NCBI GenBank assembly: GCA_037380725.1
Contig: JARRRL010000059.1
Location: forward strand, 1 to 10,502
From: JARRRL01 sp037380725
GTDB lineage: Bacteria > Pseudomonadota > Gammaproteobacteria > Pseudomonadales > JANQJO01
DNA length: 10,502 nt
Direction: 5' to 3'
The notes beneath the pieces are model-generated. The model worked only from the letters and a program-made list of their open reading frames with translations. It had not been told where the DNA came from and made no database searches. Below, piece by piece: positions 7,109-10,502 of this stretch; the stretch's first letter is position 1; every line of letters starts with the position of its first letter. The position numbers and the translations under genes are program-made.

Positions 7109-7214
7109 GTCTTCAATTAAGGCATGTTTCGAGTGAGTGCTGGGGTGGTCGGCCTCAGGTAGTAGTGATGTAAAGATCAGCTGTGGTCAGTAAAGCGAGG
7201 AGCTCAGACAAGCT

Positions 7215-7889
7215 ATGGACTCAGAAAATAGAAAAATAATTGATTCCTTTTTAGCGGAGATCGGTTCAGCGGTTGGCAAAAATATTCGTCTTAATGAGAA
7301 TGGGATTAGTGCTTTTACTTATGACCATTTGACTTTTGTTATTGAAGTGCCGGAAAACGTTTCTTCGTTCTTTTTGTACACCATGCTTATGGCGTTAACG
7401 CAGTGCAATGATGCGGGAAGCGCTATGAAAAAAATTCTGCAGTTGAATTACCTGCAGCAAGAAACACGCGGTGGTTGCATTGCCTTGGATCCGATGAATG
7501 ATGACATTATTTTCAGTTATTCGGATCGTGTGAATGAAATCAATGGGACGGAATTCCGAAATATTTTAGAAAACTTTATTGATACGGCGCTGAATTTATC
7601 CACTGAAATTCGTCAAGCCGGCGATAAGAGCAGTGTGAGTGATGAACAGCATAGCCATGACTCGCGACTGATGTCAGGATCCATGCTTGGCCAAGGCCCG
7701 CGTATCGGTGAACCGATGCCGACAGCATCAGCCAATCCGCAAGTTTCCATTACTCAGAAGTCCGCAGCGCCTGCTGCACCGTCAACCGAACGGAGTCCGG
7801 TTGCTTCACCCGCTCAGCAGCCTACGGTGAAAGAGAAAGAGAATGAACGCCAGGGTGCGTTTAATCCGCAGCATGCCATCATGCCGTAA
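7215..7889 (+). CDS. CesT/Tir-type T3SS effector chaperone with long low-complexity tail
   Basis: This is probably a class I T3SS chaperone that binds effector N-termini in the cytoplasm and brings them to the ATPase SctN. Residues 1 to about 135 follow the CesT pattern: an N-terminal helix (IIDSFLAEIGSAVG), strands with LNENGISAFTYDHLTFVIEV, a helix with MKKILQLNYLQQETRGGCIALDP, a strand DDIIFSYSDRV and a C-terminal helix NILENFIDTALNL. Residues 136-224 form a Pro/Ala/Ser/Gln-rich, apparently disordered tail; family members commonly stop near 130-160. The start is ATG 7215; AGGAG (7198-7202) is 12 bases away, longer than ideal, but no in-frame alternative start lies between it and the upstream stop at 7191. 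It stands alone, without an effector gene beside it, which fits a multi-cargo chaperone such as those known in other T3SSs. The specific cargo is unknown. Confidence 0.75.
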   Translation: MDSENRKIIDSFLAEIGSAVGKNIRLNENGISAFTYDHLTFVIEVPENVSSFFLYTMLMALTQCNDAGSAMKKILQLNYLQQETRGGCIALDPMNDDIIFSYSDRVNEINGTEFRNILENFIDTALNLSTEIRQAGDKSSVSDEQHSHDSRLMSGSMLGQGPRIGEPMPTASANPQVSITQKSAAPAAPSTERSPVASPAQQPTVKEKENERQGAFNPQHAIMP

Positions 7890-7957
7890 ATGGTCATGGT
7901 GTGCCGCCGGTAAGGCCTACGTTGCGTGTTGAGCTCGTGTGTGTGAAGGTGGTCTAT

Positions 7958-7975
7958 GGCGGACATTTGTCCGCC
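7958..7975 (+). terminator. Perfect hairpin 70 bases after the chaperone gene, possible terminator
   Basis: GGCGGACA (7958-7965) and TGTCCGCC (7968-7975) are exact reverse complements with two bases between; as RNA, a 7-bp stem with an ATTT loop is likely. The stem is GC-rich and comes soon after the stop codon. The downstream bases (TCATCGCTGGTTTCTT) lack an immediate T-run, so it may only stabilise the 3' end or be a protein site. Confidence 0.4.
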
Positions 7976-8013
7976 TCATCGCTGGTTTCTTGCTGAGCGA
8001 TATAGGCGATGCA

Positions 8014-8047
8014 GATACGAATGGTAACGGATAGTCGATACGAATGG
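8014..8047. repeat. 23-bp-period direct repeat
   Basis: GATACGAATGG is found at 8014-8024 and 8037-8047, exact over 11 bases. It lies between the hairpin and the lcrR-like gene. Its function is unknown. Confidence 0.6.
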
Positions 8048-8259
8048 AAAGATCACGCTGGACAGCTTAGACTGATTCCAGCGTTGGGGAAAGTTGTAAG
8101 ACGTTTTTACTAATCGTTGTACCAAATCTGTAAGCTGCGGGCATGGAGCTGAGCGAGCGTAGGTCGTCGATGTATTCCCATCAGCCTGAATCGTCGAATG
8201 CGAGCGTGATTGGTGGCTGTTGGCTTGGATGTGATGAATATCGAGTGATCTGGCAGAGG

Positions 8260-8309
8260 TCCAGTGAAGGCGGTGGTACCACTGAAACGCTGAGGCGTTG
8301 TACTGGAGG
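8260..8309 (+). promoter_or_regulatory. Possible SD-masking RNA structure before the lcrR-like gene
   Basis: TCCAGT (8260-8265) can pair with ACTGGA (8302-8307), whose last three bases are part of the SD GGAGG (8305-8309). Inside this stem lie the palindrome GTGGTACCAC (8273-8282) and a hairpin AACGC-TGAG-GCGTT (8286-8299). CAGTG (8262-8266) can instead pair with CACTG (8280-8284), which would free the SD. The pairings are read from sequence; regulation is inference. Confidence 0.3.
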
Positions 8310-8315
8310 TGTCGC

Positions 8316-8936
8316 GTGCCACTCGATCAGATCAGGACTGATAGCAGTGATGTGTTGTCGCAGAGACTGCTGGCTCATGGATATACCATTGAGCCTGATT
8401 TTTATCCCCATACCCAGATTGTCGCCGCGAATCGTGTTGCAATCAATGGCTTACTCATCAGCTATCGCGTAGAACCCAGCGGTGAGCTGTTTCTTACCTA
8501 TCTTGAGTCGCAGCCCTCGCTTGAGGGTGAGTTTGCGGTGTTCCATCATCCCATGAATGCTGAGCAAGTTGCTCGGGCTGAGGCGGCGCTGGCGCGAGTT
8601 GGCTTGTCTCAGGCGGCTCGAGGATTAGGCGTGTTTTTAAATTTTGTGATTGTGCACGTGCCCGAAATCAAACAGGGTAAGGCGCTTCTGTTTTGTCTTG
8701 TTGGTACCGATCGTGCGGAGCAAAAATGGTGTTGGCGGCAGGATTATCGTCAACGCGTCACCACCGAGCGAATACGTGCTTTTCTGTTCAAATGGTATGG
8801 TCAGGGCTTGACTGAAACGGGTCGGGATGAGCAAGGCGGCGTGTGGCTGGCGTGTGATTTTCAGCGCTTGCGTCACATGAAAAGGCGCTTGCCTTTTAAT
8901 CGCGTTAATCGTGCGGGTCAAATTCAATCACAATAG
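8316..8936 (+). CDS. lcrR: LcrR-like T3SS protein (divergent)
   Basis: In Yersinia and Pseudomonas, LcrR/PcrR is a small protein encoded after the export gate gene and linked to the low-calcium response; its mechanism is poorly defined. The similarity is weak but co-linear: LLAHGYTIEPDFYPHT near 18-33, INGLLISYRVEPSGELFLTYLE at 43-64 (compare the conserved LxxAWRVE segment), an Ala-rich helix with ARGLG at 101-105, and RQRVTTERIRAFLFKWYGQGLT...GGVWL at 145-178 (compare LxxFYRRWTGA...GWF). Start choice: GTG 8316 has a perfect GGAGG (8305-8309) six bases upstream; the in-frame TTG at 8298 lies before this SD and is less likely. From GTG it is 206 residues, longer than Yersinia LcrR (about 146), with a basic C-terminal extension (183-206). 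Only 47 bases separate it from sctN. No membrane or enzyme motif is seen. Confidence 0.6.
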   Translation: MPLDQIRTDSSDVLSQRLLAHGYTIEPDFYPHTQIVAANRVAINGLLISYRVEPSGELFLTYLESQPSLEGEFAVFHHPMNAEQVARAEAALARVGLSQAARGLGVFLNFVIVHVPEIKQGKALLFCLVGTDRAEQKWCWRQDYRQRVTTERIRAFLFKWYGQGLTETGRDEQGGVWLACDFQRLRHMKRRLPFNRVNRAGQIQSQ

Positions 8937-8983
8937 GTCAAAATAACAAACACGTCAGGATAGACAAAATATAGGTATTTACA

Positions 8984-10339
8984 ATGGACAACCCGAGATC
9001 GAGGCCCGGCATTCAGCTGAAATCAAACATATCGGCGAACTTGTTTCAGCGGATTGAGCAGGCGGTATCGGAAACCGATTTGGTTAAAGTGCACGGCAAG
9101 GTCGTGCAGGTATTGGGTACCATACTCAAAGCCAGTGTGCCTGGAGCGAAAGTGGGTGAGGTGTGTCGTCTCGTTAATCGGGATGATGGCATGGAGATGC
9201 TGGCGGAAATTGTAGGTTTTAATCAACAGCATGCCTTATTGACGCCCATGGGGGATATGCATGGATTGTCTAATGAGACAATTGTTTACCCTACCGGACA
9301 TCGACATCAAGTGATGGTCAGCGATGATTTGCTTGGGCGTGTGTTGGATGGTCTGGGACGCCCCTTTGACGGACGCCCCATTGAAGGGGCTGTGGCGTAT
9401 CCCGTGTACGCCGATCCACCGGATCCTTTATCGCGTAATCTCATTGATCGTCCGTTGCCGCTGGGTATTCGTGCACTGGACGGCCCTTTGACCTGTGGCG
9501 AAGGTCAGCGTATGGGGATATTCGCAGCGGCGGGTGGGGGGAAAAGTACCTTACTGGGCATGTTAGCCAAAAACGCTGAAGTCGATGTTATTGTTTTGGC
9601 TTTGATTGGAGAACGGGGTCGTGAGGTGCGTGAATTCATTGAGCACGATTTGGGCGAAGCGGGTTTGCGTCGGTCGGTGCTGGTGGTTGCCACGTCGGAT
9701 CGTCCGTCTTTGGAGCGCCTGAAATCAGCGTATCTGGCGACGTCCATTGCTGAATATTTTCGCGATCAAGGCAAACGGGTGTTATTGATGATGGACTCGG
9801 TAACGCGTTTTGCGCGGGCTCAGCGGGAAATTGGTTTGGCGGCTGGGGAGCCGCCGACGCGTCGTGGTTTCCCCCCCTCAGTTTTTGCCATGTTACCGAA
9901 GTTATTGGAACGTTCTGGGCAATCCGATAAAGGTTCCATTACTGGATTATACACGGTGCTGGTGGAAGGCGATGACATGGCTGAACCGGTGGCTGATGAA
10001 ACGCGTTCTATCCTGGATGGCCACATTATTTTGTCGCGCAAACTGGCGGCGGCTAACCATTATCCCGCGATTGATATTTTGCGCAGCGCCAGTCGGGTCA
10101 TGAACAATGTGGTCAGCGAGGAGCATCGTAACTTGGCGGGGCGTTTGCGTGAGTTGATGAGTAAACACGAAGAGATTGAGCTGCTGATTAAAATTGGTGA
10201 ATATAAGCAGGGCAGCGATGTGATTGCGGATGAGGCCGTGGCGAAAATCAAGGATATTAATACCTATTTGAAACAGGGTTTGACCGAACACACCTCGTTT
10301 GATGAATCGGTGGACCGATTGCGCGCCTTGGTGGGCTAA
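8984..10339 (+). CDS. sctN: T3SS export ATPase SctN (YscN)
   Basis: This is the hexameric F1-beta-like ATPase at the cytoplasmic face of the injectisome; it releases chaperones and unfolds substrates. Length 451 is typical (YscN 439). Seen motifs are the beta-barrel N-terminal domain (about 35-105), LGRVLDGLGRPFDG (117-130), the Walker A loop AAAGGGKST (181-189, Lys187), the catalytic-glutamate segment LIGERGREV (Glu210), Walker B VLLMMDS (266-272, Asp271), GLAAGEPPTRRGFPPSVFAMLPKLLERSG (284-312) and the alpha/beta signature PAIDILRSAS (361-370). FliI and F1-beta are less likely, given the sctO start behind it and the T3SS genes in front. ATG 8984 has only a weak AGG (8973-8975) eight bases upstream. 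Confidence 0.97.
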   Translation: MDNPRSRPGIQLKSNISANLFQRIEQAVSETDLVKVHGKVVQVLGTILKASVPGAKVGEVCRLVNRDDGMEMLAEIVGFNQQHALLTPMGDMHGLSNETIVYPTGHRHQVMVSDDLLGRVLDGLGRPFDGRPIEGAVAYPVYADPPDPLSRNLIDRPLPLGIRALDGPLTCGEGQRMGIFAAAGGGKSTLLGMLAKNAEVDVIVLALIGERGREVREFIEHDLGEAGLRRSVLVVATSDRPSLERLKSAYLATSIAEYFRDQGKRVLLMMDSVTRFARAQREIGLAAGEPPTRRGFPPSVFAMLPKLLERSGQSDKGSITGLYTVLVEGDDMAEPVADETRSILDGHIILSRKLAAANHYPAIDILRSASRVMNNVVSEEHRNLAGRLRELMSKHEEIELLIKIGEYKQGSDVIADEAVAKIKDINTYLKQGLTEHTSFDESVDRLRALVG

Positions 10340-10361
10340 TGGTATGGGGCAAGGTCATTAT

Positions 10362-10389
10362 ATAGCGGTAGTGAAATAGCGTTAGTTAA
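10362..10389. repeat. 14-bp imperfect tandem repeat between sctN and sctO
   Basis: ATAGCGGTAGTGAA (10362-10375) is followed directly by ATAGCGTTAGTTAA (10376-10389), 12 of 14 bases identical, and then by the first four bases of a third unit. It fills much of the 69-bp gap before sctO. Its function is unknown. Confidence 0.7.
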
Positions 10390-10393
10390 ATAG

Positions 10394-10407
10394 AGTGGTA
10401 ATCCACT
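10394..10407 (+). promoter_or_regulatory. Small hairpin directly before the sctO start codon
   Basis: AGTGG (10394-10398) and CCACT (10403-10407) form a 5-bp stem with TAAT loop, ending one base before ATG 10409. The only SD-like purines (AGAG, 10392-10395, and GTGG) lie at or in the stem, so sctO initiation may depend on unfolding it. Inference. Confidence 0.35.
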
Positions 10408-10408
10408 G

Positions 10409-10502
10409 ATGTTTGATGATATTTTGAAAATTAAAACGCACAAAGAAGAGCGCGCCTTGCGATACGTCGAGGCGTGTCGTGACAAGCTGGCGAGGACGGA
10501 AC
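10409..10502 (+). CDS. sctO: T3SS ATPase stalk protein SctO (YscO), 5' end only
   Basis: SctO is a coiled-coil stalk that links the ATPase ring to the export gate. Only 31 codons are present; the gene runs off the window. The visible part, MFDDILKIKTHKEERALRYV and onward, shows the highly charged helical start typical of YscO (compare RxKVLRVERAEKAI in Yersinia). The position right after sctN, as in all Ysc-type systems, supports the call. An in-frame TAG at 10391-10393 fixes ATG 10409 as the first start. Confidence 0.85.
   Translation, partial: MFDDILKIKTHKEERALRYVEACRDKLARTE

Larger units (their letters stand above)
6551..7214. other. 664-bp gene-free stretch between sctV and the CesT-type chaperone gene
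   Basis: No convincing gene is seen on either strand, and stops are frequent in all + frames. By eye the + strand is rich in G and T and poor in C. It contains a small stem TCAGC-GTGT-GCTGA (6558-6571) just after sctV without a T-run, a possible promoter (6632-6660), an inverted repeat AGATC/GATCT (6677-6694), tandem repeats at 6703-6741 and 7079-7108, a 10-bp duplication AGCGCTTTGA (6801-6810, 6837-6846) and a hairpin at 7005-7021. It could be a long regulatory leader, the scar of a lost gene or a small RNA locus; the sequence does not decide. Confidence 0.5.
7890..8315. other. Gene-free stretch between the chaperone and lcrR-like genes
   Basis: This 426-bp stretch holds a strong hairpin at 7958-7975, a 23-bp-period repeat at 8014-8047 and a structured segment at 8260-8309 over the next SD. 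A frame of 109 codons starting at 8143 overlaps the lcrR-like gene in another phase and has a Cys/Trp/Arg-rich, unnatural composition, so I treat it as non-coding. No clear promoter was recognised. Confidence 0.5.

Noticed and set aside
8298..8315. TTG 8298 as the start of the lcrR-like gene
   Set aside because: It precedes the GGAGG at 8305-8309; GTG 8316 is in frame and ideally spaced after it.
1194..8315. ExsA/LcrF-type activator boxes before the operons
   Set aside because: I looked for an A-run followed by a TGnAA-type half at the expected spacing and found none convincing; a motif scan would be needed.
8143..8472. 109-codon + frame overlapping the lcrR-like gene
   Set aside because: It has no SD, a composition rich in Cys, Arg and Trp, and overlaps by about 150 bases a better frame with perfect GGAGG.
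1..10502. tRNA, rRNA, CRISPR array, insertion sequence or transposase
   Set aside because: None seen; the short repeats differ from each other in sequence and lack regular spacers, terminal inverted repeats or an encoded transposase.

Overview
This window comes from a gammaproteobacterium-like genome, judged from codon style, the MetE-type sequence and a Ysc-family injectisome. I cannot name the genus. It holds part of a type III secretion system (T3SS) locus of the Ysc/Psc/Vsc family. All secretion genes lie on the + strand, next to a decayed metE relic on the - strand.

Layout: (1) about 13-1193, minus strand: a metE (cobalamin-independent methionine synthase) pseudogene with an internal deletion, a frameshift and an in-frame amber codon. 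(2) 1194-1557: a gene-free divergent region with two copies of a short palindrome and a 20-bp-period repeat, the natural place for the operon's control region. (3) 1558-6550: sctW (fused YopN-TyeA gatekeeper), a SycN-like chaperone, sctX, sctY and sctV, in the same order as the Yersinia virA operon. (4) 6551-7214: a 664-bp stop-rich, C-poor stretch with tandem repeats and a possible promoter. (5) 7215-7889: a CesT-type effector chaperone with an unusual low-complexity tail. (6) 7890-8315: a gene-free stretch with a strong hairpin, a direct repeat and a possible RNA structure over the next ribosome binding site. (7) 8316-8936: a divergent LcrR-like protein. (8) 8984-10339: sctN, the export ATPase, followed by the first 31 codons of sctO, which runs off the end.

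How they work together: SctV is the nonameric export gate in the inner membrane. SctN is the ATPase that strips chaperones and unfolds substrates below the gate, and SctO is its stalk. SctX and SctY form a secreted early substrate/chaperone pair that acts with SctV. SctW with its TyeA-like domain, helped by the SycN-like protein, plugs secretion until host contact. The CesT-type protein would deliver effectors to SctN. The LcrR-like protein belongs to the low-calcium-response gene set, and its role is poorly defined. The LcrG/LcrV/LcrH/translocator operon that often follows lcrR in relatives is not here; sctN follows directly.

The most unusual sequence-level signals are the repeated occurrence of short tandem duplications (10-23 bp period) in nearly every intergenic gap, the paired palindromes before sctW, and the possible SD-masking structure before the lcrR-like gene. 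I found no wholly new gene system; the genes themselves are mostly recognisable T3SS parts.
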